Positions 7,805 to 18,383 are shown, counted from the first letter of the stretch. The stretch: 64,000 nucleotides of DNA from Amaricoccus solimangrovi (GCF_006385685.1 NZ_VFRP01000020.1:28609-92608); one strand, 5' to 3'. Notes: generated from the sequence alone by a model not told the origin. Made by a program: numbers and translations.

Positions 7805-9019
7805 TTAATGGTTATGGCCTGCCATCGGGTCGCCGCCCTTCTTCAGCACAAACTCGCTGTAAAGCAGGTAGGCCCCTGAGGTCACGACTTTATCATTCTC
7901 TTTTATTCCCGAGAGTATGGCTACATTGTTAAAGCTTTCCTCACCGAGCGTCACCATGCGTGCCTGAAAGGTTCCTTTTCCTGTCTGCACCCACACATGG
8001 CTGCCACGCTCATCCCGGATAACCGCATCAGTTGGTACAGTCAGGCTCTCGCCGCTCTTGCCGGGGAGCGTCACGTTGGCCTGCATACCCGGCAAGTACT
8101 GCCCCTCATTGTTTTTTAACTCAGCACGCATGACAGCTACCTGGCTCCCGGCCCTATACTCCGGGTTCAGGAAGGTAACCTTGGCTGGAACAGCCCCTTC
8201 GGTAAAGCCTTGTACTGACACCTGAACCGGATCCCCCACCTGCACTTGGGCCACCTCCTGCGGGTAGAGCTCGGCCTCCACCCAGATGCTGCCCAGCTTG
8301 CCCAGCCTGTAGAGCACGCCGCCTTCGGCTACGTACTGCCCTTCGGCGGCGGCAACTTCTGTTATTACGCCTGCGCTTGGAGCTACAAAAGTGACTCTGG
8401 CATTCAGTTGATCCGTACTGGCCAGTCTTCTGATCTGTGCCTCCGTCAGGCCATAGAGCAGGAGTTTCTTTTTGGCAGCTTCCAGAAAAGAAGCAAAGCG
8501 CGGGTTCTCCTGTCCCAGTTCCTGGTTCTGCCTGAGGGCCAGCAGGTACTCGCGTTGCTGGGTCAGGAGCTCCTCCGAGTACAATTCGTAGAGCGGCTGC
8601 CCTTTCTGAACACGCTGTCCGGTTTCTTTGATGTAGAGCCTCTCAATGCGCCCTGCGGCACGGCTGCTAACCACATCGGTTTGTGTCTCGTCCAGCACGA
8701 GTTGCCCGGTCAGGATGGTACTGCTGCCCACGTCGCCATACTTTACCCGTTTCACAGCGATGTTCCCCAGCGCGATCTGGCTGTCGCTCAGCATCAGCTC
8801 CCCCTCATTTTGGCCTGCCTGCGACACCGGCACCAGGTCCATGAAGCAGATAGGGCAGGTGCCGGGCTCGTTCTGCACGATCTGCGGGTGCATCGGGCAA
8901 GTATAGGTGGTTGCGTCGCCCTCTGTATGGGCTGCCTCCTCATGGCTGCAGGCCCCCAGGGTAATTACCATCAGGAAGGCCAGCAGGTATAGGGTGTAAT
9001 TTCTTGCTCTTCTCATCAT
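7805..9019 (-). CDS. cusB: CusB-like periplasmic adaptor with heavy-metal-binding domain (copy 1)
   Basis: A 404-residue lipoprotein (lipobox LGAC) that begins with a Cys-rich heavy-metal-binding motif, [10 protein letters not shown] and then CPICFMDLVP at about residues 39-65, before the RND adaptor fold: barrel-sandwich halves around GRIERLYIKETGQRVQKGQPL and FVAPSAGVITEVAAAEGQYV, a helical hairpin between them, and beta-barrel and membrane-proximal parts to MAGHNH. It would link a CusA-type pump to the outer-membrane channel and capture metal in the periplasm. The second half of the metal motif has Phe where the neighbouring copy has Gly (CPICF versus CPICG). It follows the second adaptor gene by only 4 bp, so the operon has two adaptors in tandem. 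Confidence 0.9.
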   Translation of the reverse strand: MMRRARNYTLYLLAFLMVITLGACSHEEAAHTEGDATTYTCPMHPQIVQNEPGTCPICFMDLVPVSQAGQNEGELMLSDSQIALGNIAVKRVKYGDVGSSTILTGQLVLDETQTDVVSSRAAGRIERLYIKETGQRVQKGQPLYELYSEELLTQQREYLLALRQNQELGQENPRFASFLEAAKKKLLLYGLTEAQIRRLASTDQLNARVTFVAPSAGVITEVAAAEGQYVAEGGVLYRLGKLGSIWVEAELYPQEVAQVQVGDPVQVSVQGFTEGAVPAKVTFLNPEYRAGSQVAVMRAELKNNEGQYLPGMQANVTLPGKSGESLTVPTDAVIRDERGSHVWVQTGKGTFQARMVTLGEESFNNVAILSGIKENDKVVTSGAYLLYSEFVLKKGGDPMAGHNH

Positions 9020-9023
9020 GCGC

Positions 9024-10352
9024 TTACTTATTTACTTTGATAAAGCTCTCGCTGTCCACCAGGAACTGCGCATTAGCGGCCACCACATCGTTCTGCTGTA
9101 GCCCTTCCACGACCTGTATCTGATTTCCTTCCGTTATGCCCGCCGTAACAGGCACTGGCTCAAACACACCGTTTACTTTCTTAAAGGCCACAGACCTGGT
9201 GCCCATGTCCAACACGGCAGCTTTAGGCACCCAGAGGGCAGGATCCGTGGTATAGCTGGCGCGGGCAGTTACCAGTTGCCCCACCATCGCCAGCTTTTGC
9301 TGCCCCGGCAGGTACACCCGCACCTTGGCAAAGCTCTCCCCTTCCTCATAAAAAGGCTGGAGAAAGTCTACACTCGCCTCCAGGCGCTCGCCGGGTAGCT
9401 GCGGAAAGGTGACCTGCACCGGAGCTCCTTTGGCCAGTGCGCTCACCTGTGCGGTAGGCACATTAAACTCCGCCCACAACTGGTTGGGGTTTACTACCCG
9501 CAAGAGCGGCTGTCCGGTGCTCACATACATGCCCTCCCTTAGCTGGATAGCTTCAGCCGCAGCGGTAGGAGTAGGCGAAGCGCTAGCTCCTGCGCCCGCG
9601 CCATTGCCGCCTCCCATGGCACCCATGCCACCGCCTGCACTTACTGCAGCGCCCGCCGCCGTACTTGGTGTAGCGGATGGGGCTGCGGTGTTCAGGCCAA
9701 TTACATAGCCATCATAAGGACTGTAGAGGGCAAAAGTATAGCTCTCTTCCCCGGTTCGTAGGAGGCGGGTTATTTGTGCATCGGTGGCACCCAGCAGGCG
9801 CAGCTTCTGCTTTGCCGCCTCAATCAGTTGTTTGTCCTCGGGAGCCGACTGTGCCAGGTAGACCAGCTCTTTCTGCGCCGTAATCAGCTCCGGGCTGTAA
9901 ACCTCCATCAGCTTCTGCCCTTTGCGGATGGACTGGAAGTTATACTTTACATACAGCTTCTCAATTCTTCCTCCCACGCGGGCAGGCACAGTATAAATCC
10001 GACGAGGATCGTAGGTGATGATGCCTTCCATTTGCACCGTAGCCTGCACCGTTTTTTCCTGGGGCTTTGTAGTGGCAACCGAGGAAACGACGGTACTGTT
10101 TGTAGGCCTCAACAAGAACGCTAGATCCTCTGTGATTTCGATCTCTGTGCCATGCCCAGACTTGGGCACCAGGTCCATGCCGCAGATCGGGCAGGTGCCC
10201 GGCTCGTTCTGCACGATTTGCGGGTGCATGGGGCAGGTATATTCTGTATCACCTCCCGCATGCTCCGTTTCGTCATGGCTACAGGCTCCCAGGGTAATCA
10301 CCACCAGAAGGGCCAGCAAATAAAGAATGCTATTTTTCAATTTCCTTCTCAT
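9024..10352 (-). CDS. cusB: CusB-like periplasmic adaptor with heavy-metal-binding domain (copy 2)
   Basis: A 442-residue lipoprotein adaptor with almost the same signal peptide and metal motif ([10 protein letters not shown] ... [10 protein letters not shown]) as the next gene, but a divergent remainder. Barrel-sandwich motifs are [20 protein letters not shown] and [13 protein letters not shown]. An unusual Ala/Gly/Ser/Thr/Pro-rich insertion (about residues 222-268, with [19 protein letters not shown]) sits between the second sandwich half and [13 protein letters not shown], looking like a flexible loop. The gene overlaps the CusC-like gene by 23 bp, so the operon is tightly coupled. Role: periplasmic link between CusA and CusC. 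Two different adaptors may form mixed hexamers, as in some RND pumps; that is inference. Confidence 0.9.
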   Translation of the reverse strand: MRRKLKNSILYLLALLVVITLGACSHDETEHAGGDTEYTCPMHPQIVQNEPGTCPICGMDLVPKSGHGTEIEITEDLAFLLRPTNSTVVSSVATTKPQEKTVQATVQMEGIITYDPRRIYTVPARVGGRIEKLYVKYNFQSIRKGQKLMEVYSPELITAQKELVYLAQSAPEDKQLIEAAKQKLRLLGATDAQITRLLRTGEESYTFALYSPYDGYVIGLNTAAPSATPSTAAGAAVSAGGGMGAMGGGNGAGAGASASPTPTAAAEAIQLREGMYVSTGQPLLRVVNPNQLWAEFNVPTAQVSALAKGAPVQVTFPQLPGERLEASVDFLQPFYEEGESFAKVRVYLPGQQKLAMVGQLVTARASYTTDPALWVPKAAVLDMGTRSVAFKKVNGVFEPVPVTAGITEGNQIQVVEGLQQNDVVAANAQFLVDSESFIKVNK

Positions 10353-11592
10353 AATTCACAACCATTAAGTACAGCTCCTGCAGCCTGTTCAGATATTCCA
10401 TCTGCGCCATGTTCAGCGCCTCCCACGCATCAATCGCCTCGGGCAGCTGCGCGGTGTTCTGCTCGTAGGCCAGCATTGTCACATCGTAGTTTTTCTTTAG
10501 GGCGGGAATGATCTTTTTTTGATAATTCTCCGTCTGTGCCCACAGGGTGTTCAGTTCCAAAGCCATGTTCCGTATCATGCCCTGGGCCTCGTTTACAATA
10601 GATTCCCTTTCCTGCTGCATGGCCTCTATCTCCAGGTTCATGGCCTTGGTGTTGGCTTTGTACATTTTGGAAGACCACGGGGCGATCGGGATAGAGACCA
10701 TGCCCATAGCCGTGAACTGTTGCGGCATCATGCTGTTACGCGGGTACATGTGATCAAAGCGGATACGGAAGTCGGGCTTACGCTCCAGCTGCTCCAACTC
10801 CACGTTCAGCCGCATGGACTGAACCGTTTTGTCCAGCTGGCGCAAATCGCTTCGGACGTTGATAAGGCTGCTGGTATCCACGGCAAGGAGTGCTGGCTCC
10901 GGCATCATTACTGCGGTGTCGATGCGGTACCGCTGCTCTTTAGGCAGGTTCATCAGTATATTCAGCTGCACGTTTTGCTGCTCCATCTGGCTGGCCGTCA
11001 TCAGCTGCATGTTCTGCACTTCATGCAGGCGCCCTTCTGCTTTGTACACGCTTCCCAAGCTTCCCTGGCTGTAAGGGTAGCGGATTTTAGCCAATTTTAG
11101 CATGTACTCCATAATGTGCTCGCTATCTTGCAGCACATCCATCTTTTTTTCGAGCACCACCCAGCTGTAGTAGGCGGCTTTCGCCTGTGCCCGCAGCTGA
11201 TTGAAGGTAACATCCCTGCCTGCGGTCTCGATAGCCGCTCTGGACTTTAAATACTTCTCCTTGGCGCGCAGCTTGGCAGGGTTTGGGATAGCCTGCTCCG
11301 CTGAGAGCATGTAAGACCCTTCCCGCTCATCACGCTCTACGCTTTGGCGGGAGTAGGGCATCATAAACACGCCGCCACCCACCATGGGTGCCATCCAGCT
11401 TCTTGCCCCTTCTGCATAGGCATCCATGGCCCTGGCCCGGTAGTCATATTCCTGAAGCATCGGGTTACTGCTGCTGATGCGCTGCAGTACGCTGTCCAGG
11501 TTCATGATCTGTTGCTGGGCCAGCGCCGGAGCGCTGGCCAGCAGCATCACAAACAACCAAACAAAACACTTGTATTTCTTAATGCTTAACAT
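10330..11592 (-). CDS. cusC: TolC/CusC-like outer-membrane efflux channel
   Basis: A 420-residue outer-membrane factor with a signal peptide ([19 protein letters not shown]) and the alpha-helical repeats of the TolC family ([19 protein letters not shown] at the start, two long coiled-coil segments, and a C-terminal [20 protein letters not shown]). Met is frequent ([27 protein letters not shown]), which fits copper or silver traffic. It overlaps cusA downstream-to-upstream by 14 bp and the second cusB by 23 bp. This copy is intact, unlike the TolC-family gene at 35 kb. Confidence 0.88.
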   Translation of the reverse strand: MLSIKKYKCFVWLFVMLLASAPALAQQQIMNLDSVLQRISSSNPMLQEYDYRARAMDAYAEGARSWMAPMVGGGVFMMPYSRQSVERDEREGSYMLSAEQAIPNPAKLRAKEKYLKSRAAIETAGRDVTFNQLRAQAKAAYYSWVVLEKKMDVLQDSEHIMEYMLKLAKIRYPYSQGSLGSVYKAEGRLHEVQNMQLMTASQMEQQNVQLNILMNLPKEQRYRIDTAVMMPEPALLAVDTSSLINVRSDLRQLDKTVQSMRLNVELEQLERKPDFRIRFDHMYPRNSMMPQQFTAMGMVSIPIAPWSSKMYKANTKAMNLEIEAMQQERESIVNEAQGMIRNMALELNTLWAQTENYQKKIIPALKKNYDVTMLAYEQNTAQLPEAIDAWEALNMAQMEYLNRLQELYLMVVNYEKEIEK

Positions 11593-13516
11593 CGTAAATT
11601 TCCAATTTGCCGTGTTTCTTTAACTCATACTCTTTTGTCATCTCAAACACCACCGGCGTTACCAGCAGGATGTGAACCGAAGAGGTAAATACCCCCCCGA
11701 TCAGCGGAAGCACAATCGGTAGCATGATGTCCGATCCTACTCCGGTGGCCCACAATACAGGAACTAAGCCAAACAGGGACACTGACACCGTCATGATCTT
11801 TGGGCGAAGGCGCTTGGCCGCACCTTTAAAGACATAGTCGCGGATATCCTGCTTCGTGATCGTGTCACGGGAGTTGCCTTTCGTGGCCACCAGCTCTTTC
11901 ATCGCCTCATTCAGGTACACGATCATCAGCATACTTGTCTCCATGGCCAGGCCAAACAAGGCAATAAAGCCCACGGCCACGGCCACCGACAAGTTAACGC
12001 CATAGAAGTACACAATGTACACACCCCCGATCAAGGCGAAGGGAATAGTACCCAGGTTGATGAGTGCTTCTTTCAGGGACTTAAAGGAGAAGTACAGGAT
12101 GAAGAGGATAATCACCAGCACCAGCGGGATGATGATTTTGAGTGTGTTATTGGCGCGTACCTGGTTTTCCCACTGCCCGCTCCACTCCAGATAATAGCCC
12201 TCCGGTATGCCTGTCACTTCCATGTTGATCTTTTCGATGGCCTCCTGCACGGTGCTGCCCAAGTCACGGTCCCGAACATTAAACAGCACCGCCCCGCGCA
12301 GCTGCGCGTTCTCCGAGTTGATCATGGGCGGTCCGTCAGTAAATCGGACGGTGGCCACGGAGGATAAAGGCACCGTGCCAGCCGAGGAAGTCTGGATCGG
12401 GATGCGCCGGATGCGCTCTACGCTGTTACGGTACTCCTGTGCCAGCCGCACGTTAATGGAAAAGCGCTCGCGCCCCTCAACGGTGTTTCCGATAGGCGTG
12501 CCGCCCAAGGCCGACTCCACGATCATGTTCACATCGTCCACCGTCAGGCCATAGCGCCCCAAGGCTTCCCGGTTGATGTCAATCTCCAGGTACTTGCCAC
12601 CTGTAATGGGCTCCACGTACAAGTCCTTCACACCCGGTACTCCGTTCAGCGCCGTTCTTACCTTTTCAGACACAGCCGCTATGGAATCCAGGTTCTGGCC
12701 GTATACCTTCACGCCCACGTCGGTGCGGATACCGGTGGCCAGCATGTTGATACGGTTGATAATGGGCTGGGTCCAGCCGTTGACCACCCCTGGTATCTGC
12801 AGCTTGGCATCCAGTTCCTGGATAATGTCCTGCTTGGTAACTCCCTCGCGCCACGCTGACTCCGGTTTCAGCATGATGATTGTCTCAATCATGCTGATAG
12901 GGGAGTTGTCGGTGGCGGTGCTGGCACGGCCGGCCTTGCCCAACACGCTCTCCACCTCGGGCACCGACTTAATGATTTTGTCCTGTACCTGCAGGATGCG
13001 CTTGGCCTCTGCGTTAGAAATGTCGGGCAGCGTGACGGGCATGAAAAGGATGGACCTTTCATCCAGCGGCGGCATGAACTCTGTGCCCAGGCTAAAGAGC
13101 ATGGGAATAGAGATCACCAGCGCCAGGATGTTTATGCCTAGTGTGGTTTTGCGCCACTTCAGGCACCACCTCAGCACAGGCCCATACACTTTCTCCAGCG
13201 CTCTGTTGATTGGGTTGGCGCTCTCCTCCTTGAACTTTCCTTTTAGGAGGAAAGAGATCAGCACAGGCGTGAGGGTTATGGCTATAACAGCATCCACTAT
13301 CAGGATGAATGTCTTTGTCCAGGCGAGTGGGCCGAAGAGCTTGCCTTCCTGCCCGGTGAGCAGAAACACAGGCAAAAAGGAGGCGATGATAATCACGGTA
13401 CTCCAGAATACGCTGGGACCCACCTGCTTGCTGGCCCTTTCAATTATTCTGAATCTATCTTCTTTCGATAATTTCATGTTCTCTGTCTTTTGAAAGATTT
13501 CGGTTAGTCCTCCCAA
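11579..13516 (-). pseudogene. cusA: cusA, C-terminal part after a frameshift
   Basis: This 645-residue frame, readable from a TTG at 13516, is the rest of a heavy-metal-efflux RND pump. It starts with LTEIFQKTENMKLSKEDRF and continues through TM5-TM12 and the second periplasmic half, ending [13 protein letters not shown]. In intact CusA proteins this follows directly the sequence that ends the upstream frame (GKPWED). No methionine start or independent signal is expected here, so as sequenced this part is probably poorly translated unless ribosomes reinitiate in the 13-bp overlap. See the N-terminal part for the lesion. Confidence 0.85.
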
Positions 13517-14784
13517 GGTTTACCCTTGGTCGCGTCGGCCAGGTGCCGGTAAGCATTCTCTACCATCACGATGGCATCATCCACGATCACGCCGATGGAA
13601 AGGGCTATGCCTGTGAGGGACATGATATTGGAGGAGATGCCAAAGGCATTGAGCAGGATAAAACCGATAGCGACCGAAAGGGGTAGCTGGATCATGATCA
13701 CCAGGGCACTACGCCAATGGAAGAGAAAGAGGAGCACTACCAACGAGGCCACAATCATTTCCTCGATCAGGGTGCCTTTGATTGAGTCTATGCTTTCGTT
13801 GATGAGGCCGCTACGGTCGTAGACGATGTTGAACTTCATGCCTTCGGGCAGACCTTTGGCGACTTCCTTCATCTTCACCTTCACGTTTGCGATCACCTCT
13901 TCCGCATTCTCCCCGTAGCGCATCACGACGATGCCGCCCACGGCCTCGCCTTCGCCGTTCAAGTCGAAGATGCCCAGGCGGCTCTCACCTGTCATCTGCA
14001 CCGAGGCCACATCCCTTACCCGTACCGGGATGGTGTTGCTGGTAGTGATGGGTATATTCTCAATCTCTTCGGCAGACTCTAAATAACCGGTTGTTTTGAT
14101 GATGTAGCCAATATCCGAAAGCTCAAACTTGCGACCTCCCGCCTCATTGTTGTTGGCCCGCACCGCCTGAATCACCTGCGGAACGGAGAGGTTATAATAA
14201 GTAAGCTTGTTGGGGTCAAGGGTGAGCTGGTACTGCTTCTGAAAGCCCCCGAAGGATGCCACCTCGCTCACACCCTCCACGTTCTGCAGCGCAAACTTCA
14301 CATACCAGTCCTGTACGGCGCGCTGCTCACCCAGATCCATGCCAGGGGCATCCAGGGTATACCACAGGATGTGGCCGACACCGGTACCGTCAGGGCCCAG
14401 GGTAGGGGTTGCGTCTTCAGGCAACATGTTGCCAACAGAGTTCAGACGCTCCAGCACGCGGGTGCGGGCCCAGTACACGTCCGTCTCATCCTCAAAGATG
14501 ATATAGATAAAGCTCATGCCGAACATGGACGTTCCCCGCACATATTTCACTTCGGGTAGGCCCTGCAGGTTCGTCACGAGCGGATAGGTAATCTGGTCTT
14601 CCACGAGCTGCGGGCTGCGGCCCATCCATTCGGTAAAGACGATGACTTGGTTTTCAGACAAATCCGGAATGGCATCTACCTTGTTTGTCTGCACGGAATA
14701 GACGCCCCAGCCAAACAGCGATGCAGCGATGAGCAGCACCATTACACGGTTGCGGAGCGAAAAGGAAATTAGCTTTTCGATCAT
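13504..14784 (-). pseudogene. cusA: cusA, N-terminal part truncated by a frameshift
   Basis: The 426-residue N-terminal part of a CusA-type RND pump: MIEKLISFSLRNRVMVLLIA (TM1), the first periplasmic porter domain, TM2-TM4 with the proton-relay motif IVDDAIVMVENAYRHL, and then a stop right after GKPWED. Reading GAGGACTAACC on the minus strand, addition of one C (GAGGACCTAACC) restores a continuous frame of about 1,065 codons, the normal CusA length. The lesion is therefore a one-base deletion at about 13505-13510, or a sequencing error there. Without it the Cu/Ag pump of this operon would be non-functional. The gene starts the operon cusA-cusC-cusB-cusB. Confidence 0.88.
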
Positions 14785-14927
14785 GGGAATAAATGAATAA
14801 CCTTAACAGGAAATGACTGGCAGCCACAGGAAATGACAGAGACGGACATAGTGCCAACGGACAGCCAATAGTGTGGCTAGGCTACACCAGCACACTCGTC
14901 CAGAGAGGCACATGTAAGACTGTAAGG

Positions 14928-15359
14928 TTAAATAAGAAAGGACTGCACCAGAACAGGTATGTCCCGGGCAATGGGAGGGGAGGTGTAAAGCGCGTAAGCA
15001 GGTTTAAGTTCCTCCTGAGGGGCAAAAAGCTGCAGTATCACCACTTTTACAGCGGCAATGAACTTAAGATCCAGCGTTTTAGTGGGCGTAAGCGCCTTCG
15101 CATCCGTGGTTATATCCAGGCGCTCTATGGTCAACCGGTGATCTTCGCAGCAGCTTCTCTCCTTAGGCTCTTCCTCAGGGGCGTGGCAAGGAGGCAGCTT
15201 TTCTTTCATCTGCTCCATGGGACATTCATCTGCCTGCCCGTACAAATTCAGGTCGCGTATCTCTCCGGCACATAAATGCATGCCTACCGATATGCCTGTC
15301 GAGGAGACAAGCACTAGCAGTGCAAGCGTTAGCAGTATGATCCGGTGAAGCACTCTCAT
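14928..15359 (-). CDS. HYC_CC_PP family small exported protein
   Basis: A 143-residue protein with a hydrophobic N-terminus (IILLTLALLVLVSSTGISVG), then MHLCAGE, a CC pair (ERSCCEDH) and a C-terminal YTSPPIARDIPVLVQSFLI. These are the three signatures that give the HYC_CC_PP family its name, found beside CusA/CusB genes in Bacteroidetes. The Cys and His residues suggest metal binding outside the cytoplasm but no activity is established. I start at the ATG at 15359; the frame extends 14 codons further up, but the shorter start places the basic residue directly before the hydrophobic core. It lies 143 bp upstream of cusA on the same strand. Confidence 0.85.
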   Translation of the reverse strand: MRVLHRIILLTLALLVLVSSTGISVGMHLCAGEIRDLNLYGQADECPMEQMKEKLPPCHAPEEEPKERSCCEDHRLTIERLDITTDAKALTPTKTLDLKFIAAVKVVILQLFAPQEELKPAYALYTSPPIARDIPVLVQSFLI

Positions 15360-15678
15360 AAGATGATTTTGCCACAAAGTTACAATAGAAGCAGCTGGCA
15401 CTGTTACATAATTAGCATTTTATTTTACATATTTATTGGACTCTCTTGACTAGGTCATGCAGCTATATAGGCTATAAAGCACAGAGAGTAGCTTTACGCC
15501 CCACTTTAAGGGTCTAACAAACGACTTTCAGCTCCCTTTTGTTCAGCCTTAAGTTACGTATGCTCCCGTAAATAAAATAGGCACTGTGGCTGTGGGTGAC
15601 AGTTAGCCAAAACCGGTCTGTTGTATTTCAACGGCTCCTACTGTCTACAGCATGCTATCAGAGTAAATCTGTAACTCT

Positions 15679-15725
15679 TTGCTAGAATTTTGTAATAGCA
15701 AGCGCTGGGTCAGGATGTACCTTTG
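15679..15725 (+). promoter_or_regulatory. copA upstream region with -7 box and small inverted repeat
   Basis: The 385-bp gap between the divergent HYC_CC_PP and copA genes holds a perfect Bacteroidetes -7 element, TACCTTTG (15718-15725), 19 bp before the copA ATG. About 17 bp above it is an inverted repeat TTGCTA-N11-TAGCAA (15679-15701) in the place where a -33 element or operator would lie. No good -33 TTG at the usual spacing is seen, as expected of an activator-dependent promoter. I found nothing else in the rest of the gap. Confidence 0.45.
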
Positions 15726-15744
15726 TGTTATCAAGAACGACTAA

Positions 15745-18024
15745 ATGAGTGGCAAAATGGAGAATAAAGTACTAACCCCTGATAAGGCTGTAGGTCAGCC
15801 CACTGCACAGGAGCAGAGAGTGTCTTTACCGGTTACAGGTATGAGCTGCGCCTCCTGCGCCCTCAGCGTGGAATCCATGGTAGGAGCCCAGCCTGGAGTG
15901 TCGCAGGCAGCGGTGAACTTTGCCTCCCAGACACTCCAGGTGTCTTATAGCCCTGATAAAATCACCCTTGCCGAGATACAGCGAAATGTGCAGGAGATAG
16001 GTTTTGACTTGATCGTTGATGAGGAAAACGCCCAGGAGAAGCAGGAAGAAGAGCAGCATAACCGTTACCAGACGCTGAAGAAGAGGACTATCGCAGCAGC
16101 CATTCTTACCCTGCCGGTGTTTATCATCGGGATGTTTTTTATGGATATGCCTTACGGGAACTGGATCATGATGGTGCTGAGCGCCCCGGTGCTGTTTTAC
16201 TTTGGCCGAAGCTTCTTTATCAATGCCTTTAAGCAAGCCAGAAACGGAAAGGCAAATATGGACACGCTGGTGTCATTGAGTACAGGCATCGCCTTTGGCT
16301 TCAGTGTGTTTAACACCTTCTTTCCGGAGTTTTGGCTCACACGCGGGCTGCACCCGCACGTGTACTTCGAGGCCGCGGCCGTCGTGATCGTGTTCATCAT
16401 GCTGGGTAAGCTGCTGGAGGAAAGGGCTAAATCGAATACCTCCACAGCCATTAAGAAGCTGATCGGCCTGCAGCCTAAAACCGTTTGGCTGGTAGAGGGG
16501 GACCACGAGCGGGAGGTGCCAATTTCACAGGTGCAGAAAGGCGACCTGCTGCTGGTGCGTGCCGGCGAAAAGATACCTGTGGACGGAGAGGTGGCGCAGG
16601 GCACTTCCTATGTAGACGAGTCGATGATTTCGGGGGAACCCGTACCGGTGGCCAAGCAGAAAGGAGACAAAGTGTATGCAGGCACCATCAACCAGAAAGG
16701 CAGCTTCCGATTTGTGGCCGAGAAGGTAGGCAGTGAGACCATGTTGGCCCAAATTATTAAAATGGTGCAGGAAGCGCAGGGCTCCAAGGCACCGGTACAG
16801 AAACTCGTGGACAAGATCGCGGGTATTTTCGTGCCAGTCGTGCTATTGATCGCGCTAGTAAGCTTTACGACTTGGTTGATGCTTGGCGGTGACAATGCAC
16901 TGACGCAAGGGCTGCTAGCCTTGGTCACCGTACTTGTGATTGCCTGCCCATGTGCCCTTGGCCTGGCAACCCCAACCGCTATCATGGTGGGTGTGGGCAA
17001 AGGTGCTGAGAACGGCATCTTGATTAAAGACGCCGAAAGTCTGGAGCAGGCCCATAAAGTGAATGCTGTTATTCTTGATAAGACGGGCACCATAACGGAG
17101 GGCAAACCTGTATTAACGGATATAATTTGGGCTGGTGGAGCGGAAGCCCGAAAACAAACCCTGCAAACCATACTGCTGTCATTGGAACTGCAGTCAGAGC
17201 ACCCGTTGGCTGAAGCAGTGGTCCGCTACCTGAAAGACCAGGAGGTAAGGTCACTTGAGCTGGACACGTTTGATAGTGTAACCGGGCGCGGGGTGAAAGC
17301 TTCCTTGCACGGAAACCGGTATTTAGCAGGTAATCATAGATTATTAGAAGAGGAAGGCGTACATGTTGATCCGAAGCTGACACAGCTAGCCAGCTCTTTA
17401 AGAGATGAGACCAAAACTGTTATCTTCTTTACAGAGAATAGTAGTGCTGTAGCTTTAGTAGCCATTGCAGACCAAATCAAGCAAAGTTCGGCGGCAGCCA
17501 TCCGAACATTGCAAGAGCAGGATATTGAGGTGTACATGCTTACTGGCGATAATCAACAAACCGCTGCCAGTGTGGCAGCACAGGTAGGCATAAGGAATCA
17601 TAAAGCAGAGGTTTTGCCTTCGGATAAAGCCGCTTTTGTAAAAGAGTTGCAAGCTCAAGGCAAGGTAGTAGCCATGGTGGGGGATGGCATCAACGATTCG
17701 CACGCCCTGGCACAGGCTGATGTCAGTGTAGCCATGGGCAAGGGCTCTGACATAGCCATTGATGTCGCCAAAATGACCCTCATTTCCTCGGATCTGCAGC
17801 AGGTTCCTAAGGCACTGAAGCTATCGAAGCAAACGGTGCGGGCCATTAAGCAAAACCTGTTCTGGGCCTTTATCTATAACCTGATAGGTATTCCTATTGC
17901 TGCAGGTGTGCTTTACCCGCTGTACGGCTTCCTGCTGGATCCCATGATTGCAGGTGCGGCCATGGCTCTGAGCTCTGTGTCTGTAGTTACGAACAGTTTA
18001 AGGCTGAAGGCGCAGAAACTGTAA
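15745..18024 (+). CDS. copA: CopA-type Cu(I)/Ag(I) P1B ATPase
   Basis: A 759-residue copper exporter of the inner membrane. It has one N-terminal HMA domain with Cys35 and Cys38 (MSCASCA), an actuator with SGEP, the membrane site Cys401-Pro402-Cys403 (ACPCALGLATP), the phosphorylated Asp445 (DKTGTITEGKP), an HP motif (SEHPLAEAV) and a hinge GDGIND. This is the standard P1B-1 set for Cu(I). It is divergent from the cus/HYC genes and followed by a CopZ-like chaperone gene, the usual copA-copZ pair. It complements the CPH-type CopB pump at 2052. Confidence 0.95.
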   Translation: MSGKMENKVLTPDKAVGQPTAQEQRVSLPVTGMSCASCALSVESMVGAQPGVSQAAVNFASQTLQVSYSPDKITLAEIQRNVQEIGFDLIVDEENAQEKQEEEQHNRYQTLKKRTIAAAILTLPVFIIGMFFMDMPYGNWIMMVLSAPVLFYFGRSFFINAFKQARNGKANMDTLVSLSTGIAFGFSVFNTFFPEFWLTRGLHPHVYFEAAAVVIVFIMLGKLLEERAKSNTSTAIKKLIGLQPKTVWLVEGDHEREVPISQVQKGDLLLVRAGEKIPVDGEVAQGTSYVDESMISGEPVPVAKQKGDKVYAGTINQKGSFRFVAEKVGSETMLAQIIKMVQEAQGSKAPVQKLVDKIAGIFVPVVLLIALVSFTTWLMLGGDNALTQGLLALVTVLVIACPCALGLATPTAIMVGVGKGAENGILIKDAESLEQAHKVNAVILDKTGTITEGKPVLTDIIWAGGAEARKQTLQTILLSLELQSEHPLAEAVVRYLKDQEVRSLELDTFDSVTGRGVKASLHGNRYLAGNHRLLEEEGVHVDPKLTQLASSLRDETKTVIFFTENSSAVALVAIADQIKQSSAAAIRTLQEQDIEVYMLTGDNQQTAASVAAQVGIRNHKAEVLPSDKAAFVKELQAQGKVVAMVGDGINDSHALAQADVSVAMGKGSDIAIDVAKMTLISSDLQQVPKALKLSKQTVRAIKQNLFWAFIYNLIGIPIAAGVLYPLYGFLLDPMIAGAAMALSSVSVVTNSLRLKAQKL

Positions 18025-18088
18025 CCGTGGTGAATAATTATATAATAAATAATAAATATTGTGTAATAAGAAAGGTCTTGATGGGATC

Positions 18089-18096
18089 TATCTTTG
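18089..18096 (+). promoter_or_regulatory. Possible -7 promoter element of copZ
   Basis: TATCTTTG matches TAnnTTTG and lies 41 bp before the copZ start, in an AT-rich gap of 112 bp after copA. The nearest TTG elements have poor spacing (8 and 27 bp), so this is a weak call; copZ could also be read from copA. Confidence 0.3.
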
Positions 18097-18136
18097 TAAA
18101 ATCCAAACTAAGTATAACTTCTAAAAGCATAAAAAC

Positions 18137-18346
18137 ATGAAAGACTTAAAGTTTAAAACCAACATAAACTGCGGCGGCTGTGTTTCTAAAGTAACCCCAG
18201 TACTCAACGCCGCCGAAGGTGTTTGCGAATGGACTGTGGATACAGCCAACAAAGACAAAGTGCTTACCGTGAAAACAGACTCTCTCTCTGCCAGTGAGGT
18301 CATCGCCACTGTAGAGAAGGCTGGCTTTAAGGCACAACCTATTTAA
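18137..18346 (+). CDS. copZ: CopZ-like HMA-domain copper chaperone
   Basis: A 69-residue single HMA domain with the metal loop Asn-Cys-Gly-Gly-Cys (INCGGCVSKV, Cys at about residues 12 and 15) and the beta-alpha-beta-beta-alpha-beta pattern ending VIATVEKAGFKAQPI. It would carry Cu(I) in the cytoplasm to CopA or to a regulator. The loop has GG between the cysteines, a variant common in Bacteroidetes. It follows copA in the same direction and ends with a clear terminator. Confidence 0.88.
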   Translation: MKDLKFKTNINCGGCVSKVTPVLNAAEGVCEWTVDTANKDKVLTVKTDSLSASEVIATVEKAGFKAQPI

Positions 18347-18383
18347 ATCAGTAATAGCCGGAATGGTTCGTTATAAACAAGGG

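Noticed and set aside
8246-8992. 248-codon plus-strand frame over the CusB-like gene
   Set aside because: Antisense to a clearly recognised adaptor gene; no domain of its own.
12573-13493. 306-codon frame on the plus strand inside cusA
   Set aside because: It is antisense to well-conserved RND pump sequence and its translation is low-complexity; shadow of the real gene.
13504-13516. Programmed frameshift in cusA
   Set aside because: There is no slippery heptamer, stem-loop or other recoding signal at the site, so a deletion or sequencing error is simpler.
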